Made by a program: the position numbers and the translations under genes
Assembly: GCA_902492505.1 (NCBI GenBank)
Contig: CABULU010000014.1
Span: forward strand, 1-35,928
Origin: an uncultured Eubacteriales bacterium
GTDB lineage: Bacteria; Bacillota; Clostridia; Oscillospirales; QAKW01
Length of the DNA: 35,928 nt
Direction of reading: 5' to 3'
Notes under the pieces: generated by a model
Told to the model about the DNA's origin: nothing
The model's input: only the letters and a program-made list of their open reading frames with translations
Database searches by the model: none
Part shown: piece after piece, positions 24,450 through 32,554 of the stretch
Layout of the letters: each line of letters starts with the position of its first letter
Numbering within the stretch: position 1 is the first letter of the stretch

Positions 24450-25931
24450 TTACAGACCCAAAAATTCATATACCTTTTGGGTCATCTGTTCCTTTTCACA
24501 GCTCTCATTAAAGCGGCTGACCGCATTTTTCAGCTGTGCAAGCGACTCAGGTACGGCAACTTTTGTCTTTTTATTGAGTATATCAAAAAGCTCAAATTCA
24601 TTGTCAACATCCGCGCTGCCGCCCAGTCCCTCGATAACGCTTTTCGGAAATTTATACGGACTGGCGGTGGATAAAATAACCTTTTTATTGTCGCTTTGGT
24701 AATCCATTGCAACGCGGTAACCGACAGCAGTATGCGGGTCGATAACATAATTGTAACGGGAGTAGGCATCGCCTATTGCTTCAACCGTCTGCTGTTCATC
24801 CGCAAAGCCCGCAAGAAATTCAGACTGAATTTTTTTCAGCATACCGGCATCAACCGAATATCTGCCGCCCTCTGCAAGGTCTTTCATATATTCCGACACC
24901 TTTTTGTCGCCGTAACCGCTCATAATATACAAAAGCCTTTCAAGATTACTGGAAATAAGAATATCCATTGAGGGAGAAATCGTAGTGTAAAAGTCGCGGT
25001 TTTTATCATAAACACCTGTTTTTATAAAATCGGTAAGGACATTGTTCTTATTCGAAGCGCACACAAGTTTACCCGTGGGAAGACCCATTCTTTTCGCTAT
25101 GAAGCCTGCCAGTATATCGCCGAAATTACCGGTCGGCACGATAAAATCGAGCTTGTCACCAAGTTTTATATCTCCACTTTTAACAAGGTCGGCATATGCG
25201 GAAAAATAATAAACAACCTGAGGTACAAGCCTGCCCCAGTTAATGGAGTTAGCACTTGAAAATACATATCCGCCCGCTTCAAGCCGTGATATCACCTCAC
25301 TGTCGCCGAAAATCCTTTTAACTCCGCTTTGGCAGTCGTCAAAGTTACCGTCAACACCCATAACGCCGGTATTGCTTCCGGGCTGTGATGTCATTTGTTT
25401 TTTCTGCACCTCGCTGACGCCGCTTTTCGGATAGAAAACAAGAATTTTTGTTCCGTCCACATCGCAAAAGCCCTCAAGCGCCGCCTTGCCCGTATCTCCC
25501 GACGTTGCGACAAGGATAACTATTGTTTTATCCGACGAGCCTTTTTTTACAGCCGCAGTTAATAGTCTTGGCATAATTTGCAGCGCCATGTCCTTAAAAG
25601 CACAGGTCGGACCGTGCCACAGCTCAAGAACATAGTTTTGATTATCGAGCTTTTTTACGGGAGCAGGTGCGTCGCCGCCGAATTTCTCCGCAGTATACGC
25701 GCCGCAGACACAGCTGTCAAGCTCCTCATCGGTATAGTCTGTAAGAAATTTGGAAAGAACAAGCTTTGCTCTTTCTCTGTAATCCATATCCGTCAGTGCT
25801 TCAAGCTCAGACGCATTAAGAACAGGTATACTCTCAGGCATAAAAAGTCCGCCGTCCGCCGAAAGCCCGCGCACGATAGCCTGTGCTGAGCTGATTTTTA
25901 CTTTGCTGTCTCTTGTGCTTACATAGTTCAT
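24450..25931 (-). CDS. thrC: Threonine synthase
   Basis: This PLP enzyme makes threonine from O-phosphohomoserine. The 493 residues are of the longer type, with an extended N-terminus (MNYVSTRDSK, LSADGGLFMPESIP). The PLP-binding Lys113 is in WHGPTCAFKDMA. The phosphate and cofactor loop is VATSGDTGKAALEGF, and further landmarks are PTGNFGDILAGF and STASPYKFPKSV. AAGGAA precedes the ATG. It is the last gene of the run from lepB and starts 13 bases after the dipeptidase stop. No other threonine gene is present. Confidence 0.96.
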   Translation of the reverse strand: MNYVSTRDSKVKISSAQAIVRGLSADGGLFMPESIPVLNASELEALTDMDYRERAKLVLSKFLTDYTDEELDSCVCGAYTAEKFGGDAPAPVKKLDNQNYVLELWHGPTCAFKDMALQIMPRLLTAAVKKGSSDKTIVILVATSGDTGKAALEGFCDVDGTKILVFYPKSGVSEVQKKQMTSQPGSNTGVMGVDGNFDDCQSGVKRIFGDSEVISRLEAGGYVFSSANSINWGRLVPQVVYYFSAYADLVKSGDIKLGDKLDFIVPTGNFGDILAGFIAKRMGLPTGKLVCASNKNNVLTDFIKTGVYDKNRDFYTTISPSMDILISSNLERLLYIMSGYGDKKVSEYMKDLAEGGRYSVDAGMLKKIQSEFLAGFADEQQTVEAIGDAYSRYNYVIDPHTAVGYRVAMDYQSDNKKVILSTASPYKFPKSVIEGLGGSADVDNEFELFDILNKKTKVAVPESLAQLKNAVSRFNESCEKEQMTQKVYEFLGL

Positions 25932-25944
25932 TTTTCAGTTTCCT

Positions 25945-26838
25945 TTACAGTGAGTTCAAAAATCTTTTTACGTTATTATAAAATAATCCGTGCGGGATAT
26001 CAAGCATTTTTATATCGCTGACATCGTTTATTCCCGCGGGGAAGCTGTCGCAGCCGTCAAAATCCGCGCCGAGTGCTAAAATATTTTCGCCGCCCAGCGC
26101 ACGTATATGTTCAATATGCCTGTACAGGTCCGTAACCGATACATGCCCGCCGCGCTTTATAAACGGAGCATACAGATTCAAGCCCATAAGGGCGTTTTTT
26201 TCTATAAGGTGCAAAATCGCGCTGTCCTTCAGATTGCGCGGACTGTCGCACAGCGAAAAGCAGTTTGAGTGCGTTGCAAGAGCGGGCATATCGGCATTCA
26301 GAATATCTGCCGCACTGTTATGACTTAAATGGGACAAATCCATTGCAATTCCGTGCCCGCACAGCAAAAAAGCCGTATCAAATCCAAGGCGCGACATTCC
26401 GCTGTCATTTTTACTCTGCGCACCCGCGCAAAGCTTGCTGCCGACGTTATAGGTAAGGGACAAAAAACGGATGTAATTTTGCTCCAAGTATACCGCCTTT
26501 TTCAGGTTTTCGCTGAGGTTTTCGTCAAAAAAGCTGCCGCCCTCAACTGACAGTACAGCTAAAATTTTGCCCTCGCGCTCAGCCGTTTCGATATCAGATT
26601 TTTTCCTGTAAAGCAGCAGCTTGTCATGTCTTTCTATAATTGAAAGAGAATTATCCAGCATACGGCAGAAAAAATCGAATTTATCCGAAATATTTTCCGG
26701 TATATAATGAGCAAATGTCTGAATACACGGTAAATTCCCAAGACATTTATCAAGACTTACATTAAGTGATGACGATGTAAAATCCGTATTATCCGCAAAG
26801 CATTTAAAAAAAGTGTCGCAATGAAGGTCTGCAAGCAT
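25945..26838 (-). CDS. Membrane dipeptidase (peptidase family M19)
   Basis: The 297-residue product starts MLADLHCDTFF, giving the first zinc-ligand pair HxD of M19 dipeptidases. It continues with SVEGGSFF (bridging Glu region), SLTYNVGSKLC, AMDLSHLSHNS, ATHSNCFSLCDSPRNL with further His ligands, and ALGADFDG. The start at 26838 is preferred because GAGG sits 8 bases before; the TTG start at 26859 would overlap yraN. No signal peptide is seen, so it likely cleaves dipeptides in the cytoplasm. Confidence 0.92.
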   Translation of the reverse strand: MLADLHCDTFFKCFADNTDFTSSSLNVSLDKCLGNLPCIQTFAHYIPENISDKFDFFCRMLDNSLSIIERHDKLLLYRKKSDIETAEREGKILAVLSVEGGSFFDENLSENLKKAVYLEQNYIRFLSLTYNVGSKLCAGAQSKNDSGMSRLGFDTAFLLCGHGIAMDLSHLSHNSAADILNADMPALATHSNCFSLCDSPRNLKDSAILHLIEKNALMGLNLYAPFIKRGGHVSVTDLYRHIEHIRALGGENILALGADFDGCDSFPAGINDVSDIKMLDIPHGLFYNNVKRFLNSL

Positions 26839-26848
26839 ATCCGATACC

Positions 26849-27199
26849 TCACGCCTCAAAGGCGTTTTCTATATGATTTATTTTGCAGCGCATACCGTAG
26901 AGTTCGATTTCAATAACATCAAAACGCATGTCAATGTCGGCAAGCTGCTTATTAATTATATAGAAATGTGCGGTTTTTATGAGTTTTCTTTGCTTAAAAA
27001 CATCAACTGAAGCGCCCGGAGTATCCAGCGCACCGCGACCGCGGGTTTTCACCTCGACAAACACGACTGTTTCATTTTTTTGTGCAACGATATCTATTTC
27101 GCCAAAACGTGAGCGAAAATTTTTTTCAAGAATTTTATAACCGTGAAGCTGAAGATACCGAGCGGCGGCGCTTTCACCTGTCTGTCCGAGCCGCGTCAT
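26849..27199 (-). CDS. yraN: YraN-family (UPF0102) endonuclease-like protein
   Basis: The 116-residue protein has the family start GQTGESAAARYLQLHGYKIL. The restriction-endonuclease-like core is FGEIDIVAQKNETVVFVEVKTR, with the Asp and ExK metal residues. The cellular role is not settled. Its start overlaps the end of rnhB by 4 bases (ATGA), the usual neighbour in Firmicutes. Confidence 0.93.
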   Translation of the reverse strand: MTRLGQTGESAAARYLQLHGYKILEKNFRSRFGEIDIVAQKNETVVFVEVKTRGRGALDTPGASVDVFKQRKLIKTAHFYIINKQLADIDMRFDVIEIELYGMRCKINHIENAFEA

Positions 27200-27792
27200 A
27201 ATATTTTTTTAAGAAATGACATACGGTGTATATCACACGGACCGTACTTGTGCAGTGCCTCTGTATGCGCCCTTGTACAATAGCCCTTATGCTTTTCAAA
27301 GCCGTACTGCGGATATTTTTTTGCAAGGTCACAGATATACCTGTCGCGGGAGACCTTGGCAAGCACTGACGCCGCGGCTATTGAGGGGGAAATGCTGTCG
27401 CCCTTTATTACCGTGCGTGTTTTGCACTCAAATCCTCGGGCAGTATTTCCGTCTATAAGAGCAATATCAACAGTCACGCCGAGAGCGTCTACCGCGCGGC
27501 GCATGGCAAGCATGGCGGCATTTAAAATATTGATTTGCTCTATCTCCTCGACCTCGGCAAAGCCAACGCCATAATAAAGTGCGTCTTTTACTATCTGAGA
27601 ATACAGCGTTTCGCGTTTTTTCTCACTCAGCTTTTTGCTGTCGTTAAGCTCTGAATTTTTATAATCAGACGGCAAAACAACAGCACCCGCGTACACTCTG
27701 CCGCAAAGGCAGCCGCGACCAGCCTCGTCAACGCCGCAGATTACTCTGCTGCCGCGGTCGCGTTCCTCATTTTCAATAACAAATTCAAGCAT
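27196..27792 (-). CDS. rnhB: Ribonuclease HII
   Basis: The enzyme cuts RNA in RNA-DNA hybrids and single ribonucleotides in DNA. The 198 residues carry the motif ICGVDEAGRG with the catalytic Asp-Glu, LIDGN with the third acid, and SPSIAAASVLAKVSRDR. The loop after GRG reads CLCGRVY where many members have PLAGPV; the catalytic residues are intact. It begins in the stop of rbgA (TGATG overlap) and is coupled to yraN. Confidence 0.95.
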   Translation of the reverse strand: MLEFVIENEERDRGSRVICGVDEAGRGCLCGRVYAGAVVLPSDYKNSELNDSKKLSEKKRETLYSQIVKDALYYGVGFAEVEEIEQINILNAAMLAMRRAVDALGVTVDIALIDGNTARGFECKTRTVIKGDSISPSIAAASVLAKVSRDRYICDLAKKYPQYGFEKHKGYCTRAHTEALHKYGPCDIHRMSFLKKIL

Positions 27793-28652
27793 CAGGGCTC
27801 CTCCAGCGAAATTCTGCCGAGTTTGCCGCCTCTGAATTCATCCAGCAGAATTTTCGCACAGCGCTCATAGTCAAAGTCACCGCCGCGAAGAATAAAGCCG
27901 CGGCGCTTGCAAACTTTTCCGTAAATTTCCAAAGGTGAGTCATCCGCGCAAATTTCAATATTGTAGCGCGTTTCCAAAGACTCCGGGTACTTTTCACGCA
28001 GGAATTTCAAAAGCTCCAGCGCCAAAGTCTCAATATCTACAACATCGTCCTTGACAGCGCCCGTAAACGCAAGATTAAGTCCGCAGCGCATATCCTCAAA
28101 CTTATTCCACAAAATCCCCGGAGTATCAAGCAGTTCAATATCTGAAGAAAGAGTCACCCACTGCCCCGCACGCGTAACACCGGGTCTGTCCTGCGCCACA
28201 GCCGCACGTCTGCCGCAAAGTGAGTTGATAAGCGTGCTTTTACCGGAATTGGGAACACCGCAAATCATCATGCGAATTGTTTTTTTCATACCCTTTTTAG
28301 CGTACCTTGAAATTTTATCCGAGAGCACCGTGCGCACCGCAGGCAGTATTTCCCGAACTCCCTTACCTGAATTAAGCGCGGTACTAACGCAAGCCCTGCC
28401 CTCATTTTTGAATAAGTTTACCCAGCGTGATGTAACATCGGGATCGGCAAGGTCGGTTTTAGTTATTATCATAAGCCGCGGCTTACCCGACAAAAGGCGG
28501 TCAAAATCAGGATTCTGCGAAGCGCGCATACAGCGTGCGTCCACAGTTTCGGCGACAATGTCGACAAGTCCTATATTCTTTTCGATATAGCGACGGGTTT
28601 TTGTCATGTGACCCGGAAACCACTGTATATTCATTAATTCAGAATCCGACAT
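27792..28652 (-). CDS. rbgA: Ribosome biogenesis GTPase RbgA (YlqF)
   Basis: RbgA is needed for late assembly of the 50S subunit. The 286-residue protein shows the circularly permuted GTPase order: G4 ITKTDLAD comes first, then G1 GVPNSGKSTLIN near residue 155 and G3 LLDTPG. The N-terminal NIQWFPGHMTKTRR is the family hallmark. The ATG at 28652 has GGAGG five bases before it. It follows lepB by 14 bases, and rnhB follows. Confidence 0.96.
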   Translation of the reverse strand: MSDSELMNIQWFPGHMTKTRRYIEKNIGLVDIVAETVDARCMRASQNPDFDRLLSGKPRLMIITKTDLADPDVTSRWVNLFKNEGRACVSTALNSGKGVREILPAVRTVLSDKISRYAKKGMKKTIRMMICGVPNSGKSTLINSLCGRRAAVAQDRPGVTRAGQWVTLSSDIELLDTPGILWNKFEDMRCGLNLAFTGAVKDDVVDIETLALELLKFLREKYPESLETRYNIEICADDSPLEIYGKVCKRRGFILRGGDFDYERCAKILLDEFRGGKLGRISLEEP

Positions 28653-28666
28653 TTTATCCTCCGACG

Positions 28667-29206
28667 CTATCTGACAGTACCGAAACGGGGAAACAGACGA
28701 ATTATAAGTCTGCCCAAAATATCATTTTTATGTACTGTGCCGACACGCATATCACGGCTGTCCATAGAGTCACCGCGGTTATCGCCCATAACAAACACAC
28801 AGTTATCCTCAACAGTATATGGCATCGGCGTTGACATTTTACGTGTATCTATATCACCGATATAGTCCTCGGGCAGCTCTTTGCCGTCAACAAAAACCCG
28901 AAAATCATCACTTATGTCAACGGTCTGACCCGCCGTGGCAATAACGCGCTTTACCAAGACCTCGTCCTTGTAGTCGTTATAAAAGCAGATAATATCTCCT
29001 GCTTTAGGCTCGTAAAACAAACCGGACACAATCAGCCGCTCGCCGTTTTTCAGAGTCGGAAACATAGAGTCACCGCTCACAACGAATATTCTGAAAATAA
29101 GCGTAAAAATAACAAGCACGCAAACTGCGGAAAGCACAACGGAATCAAGCAGCTCAAACAGCTCGCTGAGCCAGTTAATTTTTGTTTTTGTTTCGTTTTT
29201 ATCCAT
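28667..29206 (-). CDS. lepB: Signal peptidase I
   Basis: This enzyme removes signal peptides from secreted proteins. The 179-residue protein has one N-terminal membrane helix (residues 22-44), then the nucleophile Ser47 in SGDSMFPTL and the general base Lys86 in VLVKRVIA. The conserved box E is FVMGDNRGDSMDSRD. The ATG at 29206 is chosen because GAGGTG lies at the right distance; the GTG three codons earlier is part of that site. It leads the lepB-rbgA-rnhB-yraN-dipeptidase-thrC run. Confidence 0.95.
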   Translation of the reverse strand: MDKNETKTKINWLSELFELLDSVVLSAVCVLVIFTLIFRIFVVSGDSMFPTLKNGERLIVSGLFYEPKAGDIICFYNDYKDEVLVKRVIATAGQTVDISDDFRVFVDGKELPEDYIGDIDTRKMSTPMPYTVEDNCVFVMGDNRGDSMDSRDMRVGTVHKNDILGRLIIRLFPRFGTVR

Positions 29207-29249
29207 CAGGCACACCTCGGGTATTATGATTATTACATATTATATATTA

Positions 29250-29420
29250 TCATGAGAGCTTTTTCCATAGTTTTATAAAAAAAAGACGGGGCATTACTTC
29301 AAAATCTTCCGTGACTATATATGTCTTAACAAACGTACCGACATTATTTATCGCAATGCGGTCAGACAGTATATCCTCAACGTAGGGTTCAGACTGTTTA
29401 TTACAAAAACTTATAGATAC
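29250..29420 (-). other. Open frame without start codon, possible gene remnant
   Basis: Between the rplL terminator and lepB, one minus-strand frame is open for 56 codons. It ends VTEDFEVMPRLFFIKLWKKL and a stop. It has no ATG, GTG or TTG before the Met of MPRLF, and an in-frame TAG bounds it upstream. The composition looks protein-like but no family is recognised. It may be the tail of a decayed gene or chance. The rest of the 29207-29461 gap holds nothing clear beyond an AT-rich stretch at 29221-29250. Confidence 0.2.
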
Positions 29421-29461
29421 CTACAGCATCGTAAATATTAATTATGACAAACGATAAATTT

Positions 29462-29490
29462 AAAGGGCACTGTATAACAGTGCCCTTTTT
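29462..29490. terminator. Terminator after rplL
   Basis: A 12-bp perfect stem, AAAGGGCACTGT at 29462-29473 and ACAGTGCCCTTT at 29477-29488, has a 3-base loop and T-runs in both arms. It ends the rplJ-rplL transcript. Confidence 0.93.
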
Positions 29491-29506
29491 TAAAAATGCG
29501 ATTAAA

Positions 29507-29875
29507 TTACTTAAGCTCAACCTTCGCGCCGGCTTCTTCAAGCTTTGCCTTGATAGCATCGGCATCTTCCTTAGAAGCGCCTTCCTTAACAGCCTTGGGA
29601 GCGCTCTCAACGAGCTCCTTTGCTTCCTTAAGACCAAGACCTGTAATCTCACGAACTACCTTGATTACATTAATCTTCTTGTCGCCTACTTCAGCAAGGA
29701 TTACGTCAAAATCAGTCTTCTCAGCAGCAGCATCAGCTACCGGGCCGGCAGCAGCAACAGCTACGGGAGCAGCCGCGCTTACGCCAAACTCTTCCTCGAT
29801 TGCTTTTACGAGGTCTGCAAGCTCCATTACGTTAAGAGCTTTGATATCTTCAATAAATTTTGCAATATCTGCCAT
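29507..29875 (-). CDS. rplL: Ribosomal protein L7/L12
   Basis: The 122-residue acidic stalk protein has the N-terminal dimerisation domain (FIEDIKALNVMELADLVKAI) and an Ala-rich hinge. The C-terminal factor-binding domain has the conserved INVIKVVREITGLGLKEAK. Length and order are standard. GGAGG precedes the ATG at 9 bases. It follows rplJ by 40 bases. Unlike most bacteria, rpoB does not follow. Confidence 0.98.
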   Translation of the reverse strand: MADIAKFIEDIKALNVMELADLVKAIEEEFGVSAAAPVAVAAAGPVADAAAEKTDFDVILAEVGDKKINVIKVVREITGLGLKEAKELVESAPKAVKEGASKEDADAIKAKLEEAGAKVELK

Positions 29876-29915
29876 GATAAATTTCCTCCGTTAAATAAAT
29901 TTTAATTAAACTCAA

Positions 29916-30422
29916 TTATGCAGGCGTTGACTCGCTCTTAGAGTCGACAACAGCCTGAAGTGCACGCGCAAGACCGGAAATATTTCCGTTGAGCGCGTAG
30001 AGCAGCATACAAAGAAGCTGTTCTTTGTCGGGCATCTTTGAGAGCTTTTCAACCTCAGCTATGCTGATAACCTTGCCCTCCATAAAGCCGCCCTTAATTT
30101 TGAAATTATCGTTTTTCTCGGCATACTCACCGATAATTTTAGCCGCAGAAACGTGGTCAGCCGAAACAGCAAGAGCGGTTGTTCCGTTAAGTATATCGTC
30201 AAGACCGTCTATCCCCGCTTCTTTAGCGGCAAATCTTGTCAGCGTATTCTTAACAACACCGTACTGAACGCCTGCTTCTCTGAACTGCTTACGCAGAGCC
30301 GTATCATCCGCAACATTTATACCGCTGTAATCAACGAATATACCTGTCGTAGCGTTTTTAAGCTGCTCGGCAAGTTGAGCAACTACCTGCTGCTTTGCTT
30401 CCAATACCTGTTTGCTTGGCAC
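29916..30422 (-). CDS. rplJ: Ribosomal protein L10
   Basis: The 168-residue protein anchors L7/L12 to the ribosome. It begins PSKQVLEAKQQVVAQLAEQL and has the typical GIFVDYSGINVADDTALRKQ and YGVVKNTLTRFA stretches, with a helical C-terminus for L12 binding. The GTG start at 30422 has GGAGGTG at a good distance. It is preceded by an L10 leader and its own promoter, so it is separately regulated from rplKA. Confidence 0.97.
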   Translation of the reverse strand: MPSKQVLEAKQQVVAQLAEQLKNATTGIFVDYSGINVADDTALRKQFREAGVQYGVVKNTLTRFAAKEAGIDGLDDILNGTTALAVSADHVSAAKIIGEYAEKNDNFKIKGGFMEGKVISIAEVEKLSKMPDKEQLLCMLLYALNGNISGLARALQAVVDSKSESTPA

Positions 30423-30490
30423 TGTCTTTCACCTCCGTTAGATTTTGCACCGCACGCCATTTATAGTTATAAACCAATCACGACGGCGCT

Positions 30491-30645
30491 AAAATAAAAT
30501 GCTCCCGACGCAGTAAACGCGCGCGGAAGCATAATACACTTATTATAATGACATCATAAAGAAATCATCAAAGCAGTAAAATATCTCCTCGGCGGGCGTA
30601 TTAAGCGAAAAAATCGCACCTGCTGTCTTTGAAGTAATTATTTAC
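30491..30645 (-). ncRNA. L10 leader (ribosomal protein autoregulatory RNA)
   Basis: The untranslated leader before rplJ carries, in the transcript, AAAGACAGCAGGTGCGA (30630-30614) and later CGCCGAGGAG (30594-30585). These match the conserved parts of the Firmicute L10 leader as I recall it, where the L10-L12 complex binds. Further down, a terminator-like hairpin pairs ATGCTTCCG (30532-30524) with CGGGAGCAT (30507-30499), followed by TTTTATTTT. This fits attenuation when L10 is in excess. Confidence 0.82.
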
Positions 30646-30651
30646 CTGATA

Positions 30652-30680
30652 ATATTAACACACTTACATACGTGTGTCAA
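30652..30680 (-). promoter_or_regulatory. Sigma-A promoter of rplJ-rplL
   Basis: On the minus strand a perfect TTGACA at 30680-30675 and TAATAT at 30657-30652 are 17 bases apart. The -35 starts four bases after the rplA stop. An inverted repeat, ACACAC at 30658-30663 with GTGTGT at 30672-30677, spans the spacer. Confidence 0.9.
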
Positions 30681-30684
30681 TAGC

Positions 30685-31377
30685 TTATTGATATTTGCTT
30701 GTATTGACCTTAATACCTGGACCCATTGTAGACGCTACTACACAGCTCTTGATATACTGACCCTTAGCGGCCGACGGTCTTGCCTTTACGATAGCGCCGA
30801 TAAGAGTATCAAAGTTATCGCTGAGCTTTTCCTTGCCGAAGGATACCTTACCCATCGGGCAGTGGATAATGTTTGTTTTATCCAGTCTATACTCGATTTT
30901 ACCTGCTTTAATTTCGGAAATAGCTTTAGCGACGTCCATTGTAACGGTACCCGCTTTGGGGTTAGGCATAAGACCCTTAGGACCGAGAACACGACCGAGA
31001 CGACCGACAACGCCCATCATGTCGGGGGTCGCAACGACAACGTCAAATTCAAACCAATTCTCGTTCTGAATTTTCGGAATAAGGTCTTCAGCACCGACAT
31101 AATCGGCGCCGGCTGCCTTTGCCTCGTCTGCCTTATCGCCTTTTGCAAAAACAAGCACACGTGTGGTCTTGCCTGTGCCGTGCGGAAGAACGACGGCGCC
31201 TCTAACCTGTTGGTCTGCGTGACGCGAGTCAACGCCCAGTTTTACATGAACTTCAACGGTCTCGTCAAATTTAGCCTTTGCAGTCTGTACTACAAGCTCC
31301 ATAGCCTCTGCCGACTCATACTGCTTTGCAGAGTCGACAAGCTTTTCGCTTTCGAGATATTTTTTTCCTCTTTTCAC
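30685..31377 (-). CDS. rplA: Ribosomal protein L1
   Basis: L1 binds 23S rRNA helices 76-78 and also represses its own operon. The 230 residues have the standard order, with an N-terminal KRGKKYLE and the middle VLPHGTGKTTRVLVFAKGD. The signature is GRLGRVLGPKGLMPNPKAGTV, with GKIEYRLDKTNIIHCPMGK towards the C-terminus. The GTG start has GGAGG 9 bases before. An rRNA-like L1 site lies in the gap after rplK. Confidence 0.98.
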   Translation of the reverse strand: MKRGKKYLESEKLVDSAKQYESAEAMELVVQTAKAKFDETVEVHVKLGVDSRHADQQVRGAVVLPHGTGKTTRVLVFAKGDKADEAKAAGADYVGAEDLIPKIQNENWFEFDVVVATPDMMGVVGRLGRVLGPKGLMPNPKAGTVTMDVAKAISEIKAGKIEYRLDKTNIIHCPMGKVSFGKEKLSDNFDTLIGAIVKARPSAAKGQYIKSCVVASTMGPGIKVNTSKYQ

Positions 31378-31395
31378 TTGTTAAATCCTCCAATC

Positions 31396-31428
31396 GTGGT
31401 TATTGCGGAAATTTCCTCCCACCTGCAA
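31396..31428 (-). promoter_or_regulatory. L1 binding site mimic before rplA
   Basis: In the rplK-rplA gap the transcript reads TTGCAGGTGGGAGGA, then TTTCCGCAATAACCAC. AGGTGGGAGG (31424-31415) is identical to the conserved L1-binding strand of 23S rRNA helices 76-77, and AATAACCAC resembles the partner strand AAAUACCAC. GGTGG/CCAC and GGA/TCC can pair around it. The site lies just before the rplA ribosome binding site. Confidence 0.75.
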
Positions 31429-31435
31429 AAAGTGA

Positions 31436-31861
31436 TTATTCCTCTACGGTAATTCCCATGCTTCTTGCAGTGCCTGCGATCATGCTCATCGCAGCCTCAA
31501 CATCTGCCGCGTTGAGATCGGGCATCTTTGTCTCTGCGATCTGCTTTACCTGATCACGGGTGAGCTTTGCGACCTTGGTCTTGTTCGGTACGCCCGAACC
31601 GCTCTCAATGCCCGCCGCCTTTTTAATGAGGACAGCCGCAGGCGGAGTCTTTGTTACAAAAGTGAAAGAATGATCCTGATAAACAGTGATTACGACAGGG
31701 ATAATATATCCGATATCGTTCTTTGTTCTTTCATTAAACTCCTTTGTAAATGCCATGATGTTAACACCGTGCTGACCGAGTGCCGGACCAACAGGCGGTG
31801 CAGGAGTGGCTTTACCTGCGGGAATCTGAAGTTTGATATAGCCTGTTACTTTTTGTGCCAA
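31436..31861 (-). CDS. rplK: Ribosomal protein L11
   Basis: The start is set at the TTG at 31861, which gives AQKVTGYIKLQIPAGKATP after the initiator and exactly 141 residues, the usual length. AGGAGG lies 8 bases before it, whereas the GTG three codons upstream touches that site. The rest is typical: PPVGPALGQHGVNIM, TFVTKTPPAAVLIKKAAG and the C-terminal RNA-binding domain. It follows nusG and precedes rplA. Confidence 0.98.
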   Translation of the reverse strand: MAQKVTGYIKLQIPAGKATPAPPVGPALGQHGVNIMAFTKEFNERTKNDIGYIIPVVITVYQDHSFTFVTKTPPAAVLIKKAAGIESGSGVPNKTKVAKLTRDQVKQIAETKMPDLNAADVEAAMSMIAGTARSMGITVEE

Positions 31862-31883
31862 CTTGAACACCTCCTAAAAAAAT

Positions 31884-31923
31884 GTGGTAAAATAGCGGAA
31901 AGATATTCTCTCCTCCCACCTGC
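31884..31923 (-). promoter_or_regulatory. L1 binding site mimic before rplK
   Basis: In the nusG-rplK gap the transcript reads GCAGGTGGGAGGA, then a GAGA/TCTT hairpin, TTTCCGC and TTTTACCAC. AGGTGGGAGG (31921-31912) again equals the L1-binding strand of 23S rRNA. It shares its layout with the copy before rplA. This is the expected place for L1 autoregulation of the L11-L1 operon. Confidence 0.78.
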
Positions 31924-31995
31924 GGCAAAACGCCGCTATATAAACGCGGAAATCTCTGCCGCCGTTTACACGATTTAAACCAATATAAATGTAAT

Positions 31996-32517
31996 TTACT
32001 TAACGGGCGTCACCTGGTCAAACGCCAGCTCCACTGGAGTTTCCCTGCCGAACATGGAAACTATGACCTTCAGACGTTTAACGTCGTCAAACACCTCGTC
32101 AACAACGCCCATGCAGCCTGTAAAGCCGCCCTCAATAATTTTGACACTGTCGCCTTTTGCAAACTCGTCGGCATAAACTATCTGCTCAACGCCCAGTTTT
32201 TTAACCTCCTCTTCTGAAAGAGGAATGGGCACTGTTGTCGCACCGACAAAGCCCGTTACGCCGCGGGTGTTGCGCACGATAAACCATGTGTCGTTTGTCA
32301 TTATCATTTTGACAAGAATATAGCTCGGAAAGATTTTGCGCTCATGGGTTTTCTCGCCCTTTTCCGTCTTCTCGACAACGGTCTCTGTCGGAACCCTGAC
32401 GTCCATTATCATATCCTCGAGCTTTCTGTTCTCAATGATTTTCTCAAGGTTTTCGGCGACCTTGTTTTCATAGCCGGAATAGGTATGTACTACATACCAC
32501 TGTGCACTGTCAGACAT
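31996..32517 (-). CDS. nusG: Transcription termination/antitermination factor NusG
   Basis: The 173-residue protein has the NGN domain (WYVVHTYSGYENKVAENLE, RKIFPSYILVKM, NTRGVTGFVG) and a C-terminal KOW domain (FAKGDSVKIIEGGFTGCMGVV). It binds RNA polymerase and links it to the ribosome. GGAG precedes the ATG. It lies after secE in the usual order. Confidence 0.98.
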   Translation of the reverse strand: MSDSAQWYVVHTYSGYENKVAENLEKIIENRKLEDMIMDVRVPTETVVEKTEKGEKTHERKIFPSYILVKMIMTNDTWFIVRNTRGVTGFVGATTVPIPLSEEEVKKLGVEQIVYADEFAKGDSVKIIEGGFTGCMGVVDEVFDDVKRLKVIVSMFGRETPVELAFDQVTPVK

Positions 32518-32554
32518 ACTTATTACTCCTCACATCAAATAATCGGACGCCGCC

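Noticed and set aside
27690..27740. Unusual loop CLCGRVY in RNase HII as a sign of inactivity
   Set aside because: The Asp-Glu of DEAGRG and the later acids are intact, and this loop varies in the family.
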